DNA of 64,000 nucleotides from NCBI GenBank assembly GCA_914767715.1, contig OU612073.1:15376001-15440000 (forward strand). Direction: 5' to 3'. Below are positions 37,500 through 58,671 of this stretch, piece by piece (position 1 is the first letter of the stretch; each line of letters starts with the position of its first letter). A program made the translations under genes and the position numbers. This DNA comes from Membranipora membranacea. Lineage: Eukaryota; Bryozoa; Gymnolaemata; Cheilostomatida; Membraniporidae. The notes below the pieces were generated by a model. The model searched no databases. It was not told the DNA's origin and saw only the letters and a program-made list of their open reading frames with translations.

Positions 37500-38470
37500 G
37501 GCAATAATGCTAGACTTTTCTAAATAATTCGACAAAATGTGTCCAGCTTTCGCTGTCAAGAAAATTTTAAAACTGAAAATAGATGGCTATCTTGTAGCTA
37601 TTGTTCAGGACTTTCTCTCTAATAGAGAACAGTGTGTAAGGTTTCGCAACAAAAAATCCAACTTCAGTCCAATCAATATAGGTGTCCCCAAGGGACAGTA
37701 CTAGGTCCTCTACTCTGGAATGCATTTATCGATGACTTGTCACCACCAACACCACAACTAAGTACGCCGATGACACAACTTTATACCATCTGCTATCAAA
37801 ATCTAACTGTCTCATGACTGACTCTACTGCTCGTCGGGCAACTGTGACCATCAGCGAGAACCACCTTCAAAGAGCACTCGATTACACCTATCAGTACTGC
37901 ACTGATAACTTTATGCTGTTGAATGTGAACAAAACTCTCTCCATAAACTTCACTTTGCAAAAACACTCACCATTGACACCTATAACATCAATCACTCTGA
38001 AATACTCTACACCCCAAATGTGAGGCTCCTTGGTGTGATATTTGATGGGCACCTGAAGTTTCACTCCCATGTAGACCATATCATTGACAAAACAAAACAT
38101 TCTCTTCATAGTCTTTTAAAGCTAAGACAAGCTGGTGTGAGATCTCATTCACTGATGTTATTTTACAAAGCTGGAATTTTATCGGTTTTATCATATGCAG
38201 CCCCGTGCTGGTTCCAGCACACCTCCCAAAATGTTGAGGATAAACTGGAGTGATTTCAAAAGCTCTGAACCAGAATTATGATTCAATATGAGGAAGAGTA
38301 CGCAGAGAGACTTTCTTTACTAAAGATCGAAGAACTAAAAATACATCTTGATATTCTTTGTTTTCGATATAATTATTCAGAATCAAATATGAGAATCATA
38401 TATGAGAATCATATATGAGAATCATACGTGCAAAATATTTTTGGAAGCCCGAAATCACCGTTCCATAAAT
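37500..38470 (+). pseudogene. Degenerate non-LTR retrotransposon reverse transcriptase (CR1/L2-like)
   Basis: Reading across frames shows LDFSK-stop-FDK, DFLSNREQ, GTVLGPLLWNAFIDDL, the catalytic YADD box (37763-37774) and a downstream RLLGVIFDGHLKFHSHVDHI block with YKAGILSVLSYAAPCWF. Several frameshifts and in-frame stops (for example in place of the Ala of SKAFD) show it is dead. 5' truncation is typical of this class. No tandem 3' tail recognised. Confidence 0.85.
38388..38428. repeat. Short tandem repeat, unit about 17 bp (ATATATGAGAATC)
   Basis: Three near-identical ATGAGAATCATA units at the end of the retrotransposon remnant. Confidence 0.6.
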
Positions 38471-38586
38471 AGGACAGCATTCATAGACAATGAAATTTTT
38501 CATAAATACACCTGACTGCTTTGTTTTTATTTATTTATTTAGGCATGGTCTTTATTTGTCATTGACTTTGATCGGCAATAATAAAG

Positions 38587-38604
38587 TATATATATATATA
38601 TATA
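38587..38604. repeat. TA microsatellite
   Basis: Nine TA units. Confidence 0.8.
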
Positions 38605-39066
38605 TCTTGTTAGGAGGTGCAATGTCGAGAATAAGATTGATGAATGATAAAAATAGGCAGGATTGTATATCATATCAAATCTCTTCTCAAGAAACAGAGA
38701 GTCAGAGTTAAAAAATTAGGTGAAGCAAAAATAAAAACAAATTGAATGTCACTGATCCGCAGATAAAAATGATAATTTGATGACGGTTTGTTGAATTTAT
38801 TGAACTACAAAGGTAATAGATAATATTTTAATTCTATTAAACAACTCCAATCAATATTGACAAAATTTTGAAAATAGTTAATTTCTAAAGAGAACACACA
38901 GTTCGCCATTGTCAGGTAAAAAAGACTATGTAGTCAATAAGCAAATCAAAAATATATTTATTTCTTCTCCAATCAACCAGATGTCATATCTTTACAGGTC
39001 ATAACATCATAGATAGAACTTGGGCGATGGTCAAGCATCACTGATGTGACAACGCCTCCTAGGTGC

Positions 39067-42000
39067 TCAATACTGCTGCTCAAACACTGCAGGGTTGTCA
39101 ATCATATAGCACCTGTTACACTGGCCATCTGGTCGACAATCTGTTTTCTGGTGGCAAGTGATACAAGGTGTGCCTGTATCAGGAAACTTGCATATTGTAT
39201 AAGCTGATCCATAGCATATGATATCAGGTACTATTCTTTCAGGCAGCCTGGCGGTCCTGAAATATTGCCCGTCGCACTGGTATTTGGCTGTAATTTGAAA
39301 ATATTGAATGCATACACAGTATTTCTGCATAGGCCACAAAGGTCACATGGCTCAAATGGGTCACATGGTAACCCAAAGATCAAGTTCAATCCAGTTTGTC
39401 TGAATTTCAGGCTGCTCCCATTCGACTGGAAAGCAGCCAGGCTGTCCATGGGGGAGCAAATCCAAACGCAGACAAATTGGATCAAACTTATAATTAACCG
39501 CCATATCAACTGGAGAGTTTCATATCAACATAGGTGTTGATATAGCTTTACTTAGAAATTCCATGTATTACCATCTCGGAGGGGCTTCGGATCAATAAGC
39601 ATTACACATGCAAAAAGTCTACCAATTTCACGTACCTTACATGTACATCCAGGGATGTTATGGGAGAAATAGCTGTGACATTGACAAAACACTCTTGTAC
39701 TTACGGTTATCCCTCATAAAGTTAGCATATCTCTCTGATGAGTATTCGAGCAGTTCAATTACGAGATTATTCTCAGCTGTGTATTGAGAGGACACTGGTA
39801 GTAGTGATCCTTTAAGTCGGGCCAAGAAGACAACATCTACAAAACAACTTATGGCGAACACCGTGCCAGAGTTTTCATAGCTTGAAGGGTTTTGCAGCCC
39901 TATACCGTCAAACTGTGTGCTATGATTCCAAAGTCTGATTCTTTACCAATCTTTGTCAGGGATATCAGATACGGTACTCATAACAGACCATGTCAGGAAA
40001 GGTTTGGGTATCCTCAAAGCGGGGTATTATTTATTTTTTGTGTTGTCGCAAAAGTGGTGTGTAAACACAACAAAAAATATCTTTGGATAATAGAGCAACT
40101 TCTAACTCCTTTTTTATGATTTTGGTTTACAGCATTTATGGAAAAATGTGTTTCAGATTGTCAAATTCAACTTATTTTGCACTTTGTCCACAACACAACA
40201 TAATTTTATGAGGAATGTATCTTGACCTCACCATGAGCAGCATAATTTATCAGCTCTTGTGTCAGCGGTCGCCTCTTCCACAAATACCTGTCAGCTGACA
40301 TTGCTTGTGATATAACCTCTTTCTCATACTGGGAAAATCCACAACCTTAAATAGTGTTAGAAAATAACCGATCAATCAAAGTGATTTTCGAAAAAAATTG
40401 AGATGAGATTTGATTTCAAAGTGAGCAGAGCTAATCATGTCACAACAGGGTAACGTTCATTTCTATTCAGTCGCTTTTACGCATCAAATATTTATAAAAG
40501 TCAAACTTGTGATAGCAGTGTTCCATCGATAGATATATATCTATGGTTACATCTTCTCAATGAACCCTTGGTTACTGTAGCTTATAAATCTGAAGCCTGA
40601 ATCACTTCTACACAGTGGCAGTAGTAGTCAATTTTAAATGACTAAAAAGAAATCCTAAGGAACAAATAGTTAGCCTTGCTTGTCCAAAGCTTTTTCTCAC
40701 ATAAGCTATACTGATATTTACCTGGTATATGTAGAGCCAAACATTTCTGTAGTCCAGTAACACATTGCCAGCGTCTATTTCTCAGCTTCATATCGAGAGT
40801 CTTCAATAGTTGTATGTCTTGTATTCCTATAAAACAATCAATTACAAGTGTAATATAAGTTACAGTAATGATAATAATAATAGTGTTGCTGTGCGTCTAT
40901 GTGTAAACAATGACTGCACCGAGGTGCTGCTAGGGAGAATTTATAGTGACGACTAGGTTCCAAGGCGTTATTCTCTTTTCAACCGCTGACAGCATTAACC
41001 CAGCGTGAAGCATAGGACTACAAGGCCAGAACTGCAGTGATTGATAACAGTATCCTCCTGTACAGAGCTATGTTGTTGTAAATACAGAAGACCTCCATTA
41101 TTTTAAGTTCTGATGCGAAGGGACTATGTGATCAGTCAAAATCGAAAGGAATTTTGGTCCTGGTAGGGGTTTGAACCCACAACGGGTCGGTCAAATGGCA
41201 GATGCGTTTACCACTGAGCCAAACTGACTGATGTTTAAAAATTTGCTTGAAACTTGCGACTTCTCAATGGCGAAAAGATTGGAAGGAGAAGCTGGAATTG
41301 AAAGGTGTAAAACTTGATAGGATATGAAGGCAAACTCATCACTAATAACAGATTGTATTTGGTTAATCTGACTGTAGTGCCATGATTGGACTGTAGTGTA
41401 GATACTTTTTTCTTTTCATTTCTGAGTTCATCTATTTAACTATTATTGATTTTATATTGATTTATTTCATCAAACTCACCATTGACGTTGATGCCATATA
41501 GATGCTTCAGAGCATTACAATCTTCTCTGCAGTCAAAGAATAGTTTGGTGACTCTGCTGTCCTCAAATATTTCTTTCAAACCTGGAAAATATACTACTCA
41601 GTCTTGCCATCTGATAGAAATCAATACCCTAGATCAAAATTGTATATAACCACAATTTTGACTAAAATGGAGAAAAAACTGTTTTTGAGTGAATCTGTAC
41701 CTGCTCAAATATTACTTAACATTTACCAGTATTATAGGATAGGGAAGAAAAACCTGAAAATTGCCCGGTAGAAGTTATCCCTTGATTGCGATCAGAAATG
41801 GAGGGTAAATAGTATAACCCTTAGAACAAAACAAACAAATAGTAAATAACCAGTAGGCCTAAGCTTTCTCAACTTTCAAATACAATTTTCCAACAAAAAG
41901 CGTCTTGTATAGTTATGGTGTTTTCGCTTCCAAGTGTTATGTTGGTAAAAAGAATGTTTATTGATAGGCAGTTAGCAGCTCAGCTGCTCAAGTCTGTTTG

Positions 42001-42352
42001 CTGTAGTAAGGTGCTCCTAAATCTTAATCTCAAGCTCTCACAGGTGGTATAGCAGTTCCTTCTCTGTTTATTATGAGCAATTAAATAGTCCATTGAAAAC
42101 AGCCGGTGCAATCATATATCAATCATAACATCGTGCCTTACCTGTCTCAAATGCTTTACTCTGTAGTCTACATATATCAAGAAGGTAGACTCTGTCTGTG
42201 GTTGCTATCTGAACCAGACAGAGTTCTCCGTCTCTTCCTAGATTTACACCTTCACAGTCAACAGAGAGTGTCTCAAACTCTCTTATCTCATTTACGGCAT
42301 TCTTTACTTTATCTTCCGTATCCACCAGAATTGCAGCTATGTTAGAAGCCAT
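39067..42352 (-). CDS. EXD1-like DEDDy 3'-5' exonuclease, paralogue A (C-terminally shortened)
   Basis: Six exons: 42352-42142, 41581-41480, 40826-40722, 40345-40232, 39836-39705 and 39287-39067, giving 294 aa. The DEDDy core is visible: motif I D32-x-E34 (VDCEG), motif II FFDCREDCNAL (D91) and motif III Y174-x3-D178 (YAAHD). The C-terminal exon has a Cys cluster (CITCHQ, DCRPDGQCNRC) that could bind zinc. The closest known groups are EXD1/Egalitarian-type RNA exonucleases; a role in RNA decay or small-RNA pathways is inferred. It is 22 aa shorter than paralogue B because a Gly codon aligns with TGA. Four of the first five exons have identical boundary phases and lengths in B. AATAAA (minus) at 38957-38962. 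Confidence 0.82.
41160..41232 (-). repeat. tRNA-like/SINE-head sequence
   Basis: On the minus strand TTTGGCTCAGTGGTAAACGC (A-box-like) is followed by GGGTTCAAACCC (B-box). The arms do not close into a good acceptor or anticodon stem, so a functional tRNA is unlikely. In intron 2 of paralogue A. Confidence 0.5.
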
Positions 42353-42486
42353 TTATCAAGCGCAATCTCCCCTGACAAACTTCTTGTTTTGTAATGCCTT
42401 ACTGCATATTTTTCACAATCAATATCACTATCTATTGAAAATTGGCACAGTTATATGATAATCATTAATTATTGATTGGAGGTGGA

Positions 42487-42497
42487 GGGGAATTCCC
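42487..42497. promoter_or_regulatory. NF-kB-like site GGGGAATTCCC upstream of exonuclease paralogue A
   Basis: 135 bp before the ATG at 42352, followed directly by another GAATTCC. Identical to the 11-mer at 31011-31021. A degenerate match sits at nearly the same distance from paralogue B. Confidence 0.4.
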
Positions 42498-42551
42498 GAA
42501 TTCCTGTTTGTCACATCAACTGTAATGTTTTATTCTTTGCGTTTGCCAATA

Positions 42552-42802
42552 GGTAAATTTGCGCCCTTGGTATCTATATTAAATAATCATTAAGCATAAT
42601 CATTTTCATGGGGAAAGCCAACTGAATCCAACTTGAATTCAAGTTGTCTCCCTATTACCAATATTGACATGAAACTTTGAATTATCTCCTCATTGGTAAT
42701 AGGGCGACAACTTGAATTCAGGTTGGATTCAGTTGGATTTCTCCATGAAAATGATTATGATTAATGATTATTTAATATAGATACCAAGGGCGCGAATTTA
42801 CC
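42552..42802. mobile_element. Palindromic MITE flanked by TA
   Basis: 251 bp, arms of ~110 bp (termini GGTAAATT / AATTTACC), flanked by TA at 42550-42551 and 42803-42804. Internal blocks AACTTGAATTCAAGTTGTC and its inverted mate are near-perfect. Non-coding. Confidence 0.75.
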
Positions 42803-43425
42803 TAATTCCCCAGAGTTATTATATTGGGTTTCCAAGTCAATATTTATTAAATTTTCTTACTGTGGAACAAGTTGCGTTTTTACTTAAAGAGTGTGATTAA
42901 TACCAAAGACATGGCGCTGTCTCGGAACTTTGTTAGAAAATATGATTGAAAAGATACAATCACAGATTATGTTTTTGGTTCTCTTTAATTGATAGGCATA
43001 AATGTTCTGTTTACTATAATGTCTGACTCACTAAAACGTTCTGACCAAATCTCACTCAGGTAAAAGGCTTCAAAGCCTACTCTTTTCAAATCGGAAGCAT
43101 ATCTTGTGATTAAACTTACTGGTTATATTGACATTTACTCCTAAACTGATTTCTCTGGCTCTCGCAATGATACAAAAACTTGTAAATTCTATGGTCCACT
43201 TTGGATTCTTATAATCATAATTTTTGCCCTTACAAACAGAAGCTATAAAAACTCAGTATCTATTTAGGAGCTTTGAAAACATTTTGTTTATTGTAAGATA
43301 ACACACAACGAAACATATAGTCAATCATTTGAACAAATAGCACATGTAGAACCAAGGAGTTACAGGTTACGCTTAGGTAGAACAGTCATATCAAATAGTT
43401 GTCTCACCACAACTTTTGAAAGTCA

Positions 43426-43803
43426 TTAATATCGATAGAACTTAGACGATGGTCCATTATCAAAGATGTAACGACGCTTCCTCGGTGCCCCATACTGCCG
43501 TTCAAACACTGCAGGGTTGTCAATCATGTAGCACCTGTTACACTGGCCATCAGGGCGACAGTCTGTCCTCTGGTGACAGGTAGTACAATGTGCTCCTGTC
43601 GTATCTGTAAACTTCTCAATTGTATATGCTGTTCCTGATGTCATGATTTCGGGGATTATTCTCTCTGGCAGCCTGGCGGTCCTAAAATACTTCCCGTCCC
43701 TCTGGTATTTAGCTATAGTGTAAAAATATAAAATTCATGCTGTCAAGGAGTTTGAAGTCATCCGGGTGGGTCTGAATGGCACTGCAAATCAACTCACTGA
43801 GCA

Positions 43804-43836
<33 letters not shown>

Positions 43837-46330
43837 TAGACTAACTTTGTATCTAACAACTAAATAGTATCATGGTGTTGATATCCCATTTTGAGCTAAG
43901 TAATGGCATCTTGGTAATGAGTGTAAAGACGAGGAAATTTGAATTATCTTGCGCATACATCCAGGGATGATACGGAAGTAATAGCTGTGAAATTTACAAA
44001 ACATCGTTAAGTGCTCTTGTACTCACGATTATCCCTCATAAAGTTAGCATATCTCTCTGTTGAGTATTTGAGCAGTTCAATTATGACATCACGCGGAGTT
44101 CCGTATCGGGGGAACCCTGATAGTATTGTGACGCGCAGTCGAGCCAAGAAGAAAACATCTACAGCACAAAAGAGCACAGACACCGATTATGTCGAAATAC
44201 CGAAATTGACAAAAGATATGCACTGAGGGCTAGAAGTGATGTAAGGAGATACTTATCAAAACACATGAGTGGCTTATATGCTGCTGTGGCCGGCCATGAG
44301 GACGTTGTACTAGAGAAGGCATCAAAACAGCGCTTGACTCATGGTTTCTAGCTGAAAACCTGTGTGTTGTGCAGTGGTATGTGCACAACTAAACATAAAC
44401 CATGACGTCTGACATGGCTGGATTTTTTAATCCAAATTGAATTTTCGTTCAGATATCGTGTAATTTTGGTCAATTTGTATAGCTTGGGAATTCTATAAGT
44501 GACAGAAGGGAAATAGTAATATGTAAACTTGTTGCATACCAATCTATGCATATGCAACCATATGCTATAGCATATGTGATCTATATCATACCGTAAGCAG
44601 CATAGTTTACAAACTCCTTTGTCAGCGGTCGCTTCTTCCACAGACTCCTATCAGCGGACATGGCTTGTTTAATCCTTTCTTTCTCATGCTGGGAAAACCC
44701 ACAGCCTAGAATAGACAATAAATCAACCGATTACCCTGATATTATGTCAAATTTTCAGTTCTTTTTAAATCCAAAAGCTAGTCAGGATTTACAACTCAGC
44801 ATTCTAGCCCCACAGAGCGGTGGGCTGTCGGAGGGATTTCAAGAGTCTGGGGGCGCAGACTACATTCTCAGCTATTCAGTTTCTATTACCCATCAATGAG
44901 ATGTTGGACTAAGTTTTTTTGCCATCTCTTCCGATACACAACTGGTTACAGCAGCTTACAAATCTAAAGTCTGGACCATTTTGTCTCAGTGGCAGTTTTG
45001 ATATATTTGGAATGGCTCAAAAGGAATCATTGGGGCTTTCTTGCTCTCGGCACAAAATAATATACTGATATTTACCTGGTAAATTGTAAGCCATACATTT
45101 CTGAAGTCCAGTAACACATTGCCATCGTCTACCACCAAGCTTCATATCAATAATCTTTAATATCTGTATATCTTGCATTCCTAAATATCCACCAATTGAA
45201 AATTTAACTCATGTTTTAAAATTTATCAATAGTAATAAGTAATAAGTAGTAATAAGTAAGTGTAATAACATTCATTTCCCAGAACCTGCAACTTTTTTTA
45301 TTGCCGAAAAACCTAAAACCTAAAACCTAAAACCGGCACAGAAACAGTGATGCTATTTGAAGGATAGCTCAGCACAAATAAAACAGGTTATATTCAGTAA
45401 CAATGGTAGTGCTATAAAGGTAAATCAAATATTTTCCACTTTACCTGCATTTGAAGTTACCCCCTCCTTTGAGCCGGCAGCGGCTTACCAGTAGAATACG
45501 AACAACTGGAATCTTGGCAAATTGTGTTATGATATTCTAACAGGGGCCCCTATGTCATGTTTCTTTGCTCCCCACAATTCGATCACTTACCATAACAGAG
45601 TATCGATAGGGCTTTTCAAGTCCTAAGCTCGTGGAACTGAGCAGTATAGAGACACTCCATTATCACCAGTGTCACTAGCCAATGTGTTGGCTCTGATTGG
45701 TTGGTCTTTTACACCCAACATCCAATCATATCAGGAGCCAACACATTGGCTACTTTGTAACCGGCAATGCAACTCGGCCCTTGCTATATTATCATTAACA
45801 AACCCTATACTTCTTGTATCATCAGACTCACCCTTAACATTGATGCCGTATAGATGCTTCAGAGCGTTACAATCTTCTCTGCAGTCAAAGAAGAGTTTAG
45901 TAACTTTCTCGTCCTCAAAGATTTCCTTCAAACCTGAAAAGAAGATACTAGTCATCAGATAGAAACACAATTGTGCTCGTGGGGATGTATAACAGAGCAT
46001 CTCTGTAACCTATTGTAGGCCGGGGAGATATCTTAGCCTTGTTACACATTAAAATTGCCGCATGACAAAGCTAATTATCAATATTATGGGACACAATACA
46101 AATCATGTTACCGTCTTACCTGTCTCAAATGCTTTACCCTTTAGTTCACAAATATCAAGAAGATAGACTTTCTTTGTGGTTGCTATCTGTACCAGGCAGA
46201 GTTCTCCGTCTCTCCCTAGATCTACACCTTCACAGTCAACAGACAGCGTCTCAAACTCTCTTATCTCATCTACGACATCCTTAACTTTTTCTTCTGTATC
46301 CACCAGAACTGCTGCTATGTTAGAAGCCAT
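43426..46330 (-). CDS. EXD1-like DEDDy 3'-5' exonuclease, paralogue B
   Basis: Six exons: 46330-46120, 45933-45832, 45180-45076, 44705-44592, 44158-44027 and 43712-43426, giving 316 aa. Exons 1-5 have exactly the same lengths as paralogue A (211, 102, 105, 114, 132 bp). The DEDDy motifs are retained (VDCEG; FFDCREDCNAL; YAAYD). The C-terminal Cys cluster (CTTCHQ, DCRPDGQCNRC) is followed by a basic tail (GAPRKRRYIF) missing from A. A block in exon 5 (RVTILSGFPRYGTPRD) is strongly diverged from A although its flanks are nearly identical. Same likely biochemistry as A: an Mg2+-dependent RNA or DNA exonuclease. Poly(A) signal about 135 bp downstream. Confidence 0.85.
43806..43835. repeat. TA microsatellite
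   Basis: Fifteen TA units in intron 5 of paralogue B. Confidence 0.85.
44326..44386. repeat. Dispersed repeat, copy 1
   Basis: ACAGCGCTTGACTCAT...AACCTGTGT...GTTGTGCA-TGGTATG recurs at 55001-55056. In intron 4 of paralogue B. Confidence 0.65.
45307..45334. repeat. Short tandem repeat of CCTAAAA
   Basis: Four 7-bp units; telomere-like in appearance but too short to mean more. Intron 2 of paralogue B. Confidence 0.75.
45676..45752. repeat. Hairpin-forming inverted repeat
   Basis: TAGCCAATGTGTTGGCTC pairs with GAGCCAACACATTGGCTA, with inner CCAAT boxes. In intron 2 of paralogue B. Confidence 0.75.
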
Positions 46331-47952
46331 TTATTGCAATGATATATAGCGCATAATCACTTTTTTAACTCCTTGGTTTGAATGGCAAACAAAATATTTC
46401 GCACAATCAAATTCATTTTATCGTACAGTGAGCTTATATTGAGATCATTCAAGTTTGAAGGGGAATTTCTGAGGACTAGTTAAAAGCACCGTTATAATCA
46501 ACTGAACAATTTTTGTGTTTGTTTTTGCCTAATGACCCTGTCCTCGGTATTGATTTTGATCAAAGAAGGACATTGACATGACATCAAAAGGCTATTTCAC
46601 AAGCTGACTCTATGAAATAGAAGTATTCGTAGCTTGCTACATTGTCATAATTAACGTTACCTCAAAGCATCTATTGTCAGCTCATAAGTTGTCAGAAAAT
46701 GCAGTGAAATTAGGACCTCATGTTAGACCTTTTGATACCAAGTTATGTAAAGCGCTCTTTCTGATCATGCAGAAGATTATGCGAACGTAACGTAGTGAAT
46801 TCCCAGTTAGCACTAAAAAGAGGGAGAGTTGTAATTTCACCGATTCAATTACTCTGGAATCAATCAGTTTCATCCCACCAAGTATTGAAATTCTCAATAG
46901 CTTTGTTTTTCAGACAGAAAATGTTCAACTTTCTATAGTGTAATGTTATGACTGGAAAGTTGCTCGAATGTAACAGCAGGGAGGGTGTCCCTGGTAACAG
47001 TTATCCCTATTTGATTCATATGCAGAGTTGTCTTACCACTGAATAAGCGAGCGCAATGAATTATAATATTATTATTTATTTGAGCACAGGGAGTAACCAC
47101 AATACAGCTTTTATAAGAGAGAAAACTTCCGAACCCATTTATCAAACAGAAATGCTCTTGTTTCACAAAAATGACAATATTGACCTGAAAGTTTAAAGGA
47201 TATCCACAAACCAAAGCATTTTATAGTAAGGTCAGTAAGTACTCAGGTTATAAATATTGCTTTCAATAGATTTGGGACTATTCTAATAGAATGAATAATT
47301 TTTTACTGGCGAGAGCTTTAAAATCGCTCACTGTTGAAACCTTAGTAGACTTAGAACAGCAGTTTTTACTGCCTGACAATGACATGCTTTGGTCTGCGGG
47401 GAGCTTTAGTTTATGGCACCGAAGCATTCTCCAGGCCAATGGATACTCAAAGCTTAAGCACACTAGAATCTCTAACAAAAATTGTTTCAAAAAATATCGA
47501 AAAAATGTTGCATAAATCAATGTGCCGAAAGGTTTTATGGATATAATAAATCAGGGTGGTGAAATAGGGTGTCATATATGTTGTTGAGGATGATGGCTAA
47601 AGTATTTTTGTGAGCCTGTTCGAAATTGAATGATTGTAATTGTACAAGCAGGCCCCCCATTATAAACAGAATTTAAGTTTCATACTGGAATGCTAATTTC
47701 TAACATGAATACTTGACACATATTCAAGAGTGGTAGGGCTTTCCAATATTAAATGAATGACAAGCCCCTTACATATTAAGCTCTACATAGGGCACAAATC
47801 ATAACAGTGAACATAAATATCTTATCCTTAGAATACAAGAGAGCATAACTCGTCAATCAGTAAGAAAATATAGCTTTCATTTAATTAACTAGATATGTTA
47901 TAATAGATATATTATTACATTAATGACTACAGTTTATAGAGATCACATTTGG
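46331..47952. other. Intergenic, no firm gene
   Basis: Promoter side of paralogue B, with GGGGAATTTCT at 46460-46470, and the 3' flank of the mannosidase gene with a minus-strand ATTAAA (TTTAAT 47880-47885). An open frame at 47291-47515 (+) of 74 codons has no recognisable family or splice partner and is left uncalled. Confidence 0.5.
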
Positions 47953-58284
<10,332 letters not shown>

Positions 58285-58671
58285 CCTTATTTTTTTTCTG
58301 AAAATAAAACATAGCTCAAGAGTCTCAAATCTAAACCGATCATGTAAATATGGGGTTCATGTATACCCCCCTGCTCCTAAAATGACAGGTCATATCCGGA
58401 TCAGCGAGCCGATTTGCTGTCATTTCTTTGTAAATTTATCCTTCAATTACAAAGATTTTACATGTTTTGTTTAGAACCTTTGAATACCTCTATGAATACA
58501 TCAATCACATAGTAAATTTAAGGTATAAGGAGTGCCTCATATGGTATGATAGTGTTTATGAGTTGTTTTGGCTAGAGGGGTTACAGTACCTGCTGTTTTA
58601 TGTTCACTGGTTATGTTACTGTAAGTGTAGTCCTTTCTTTAACCAGCTTTAAGTTTAACTTAACATTACAC

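Larger units (their letters stand above)
36806..39066. other. Intergenic region with a poly(A) signal and a dead retrotransposon
   Basis: An AATAAA for the RING gene is at 37249-37254. The non-LTR reverse transcriptase remnant spans about 37500-38470. A TA microsatellite (38587-38604) and a minus-strand AATAAA for the exonuclease gene (TTTATT 38957-38962) complete it. Confidence 0.6.
42353..43425. other. Region between the two exonuclease genes
   Basis: Holds the promoter of paralogue A, a kB-like 11-mer (42487-42497), a TA-flanked palindromic MITE (42552-42802) and a minus-strand AATAAA for paralogue B (TTTATT 43287-43292). Confidence 0.6.

Noticed and set aside
41160-41232. A tRNA gene
   Set aside because: A and B boxes are present, but acceptor and anticodon stems do not pair; better explained as a SINE head.
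44011-44226. Open frame on the + strand with a basic Ser/Thr-rich product
   Set aside because: It is the antisense of exon 5 of exonuclease paralogue B, which has clear homology to paralogue A.
45307-45334. Interstitial telomere from a chromosome fusion
   Set aside because: Only four 7-bp units of CCTAAAA, not the animal TTAGGG repeat, and within an ordinary intron.
47291-47515. A short coding gene of 74 codons
   Set aside because: No homology recognised, no splice partners, and a comparable frame exists on the opposite strand.
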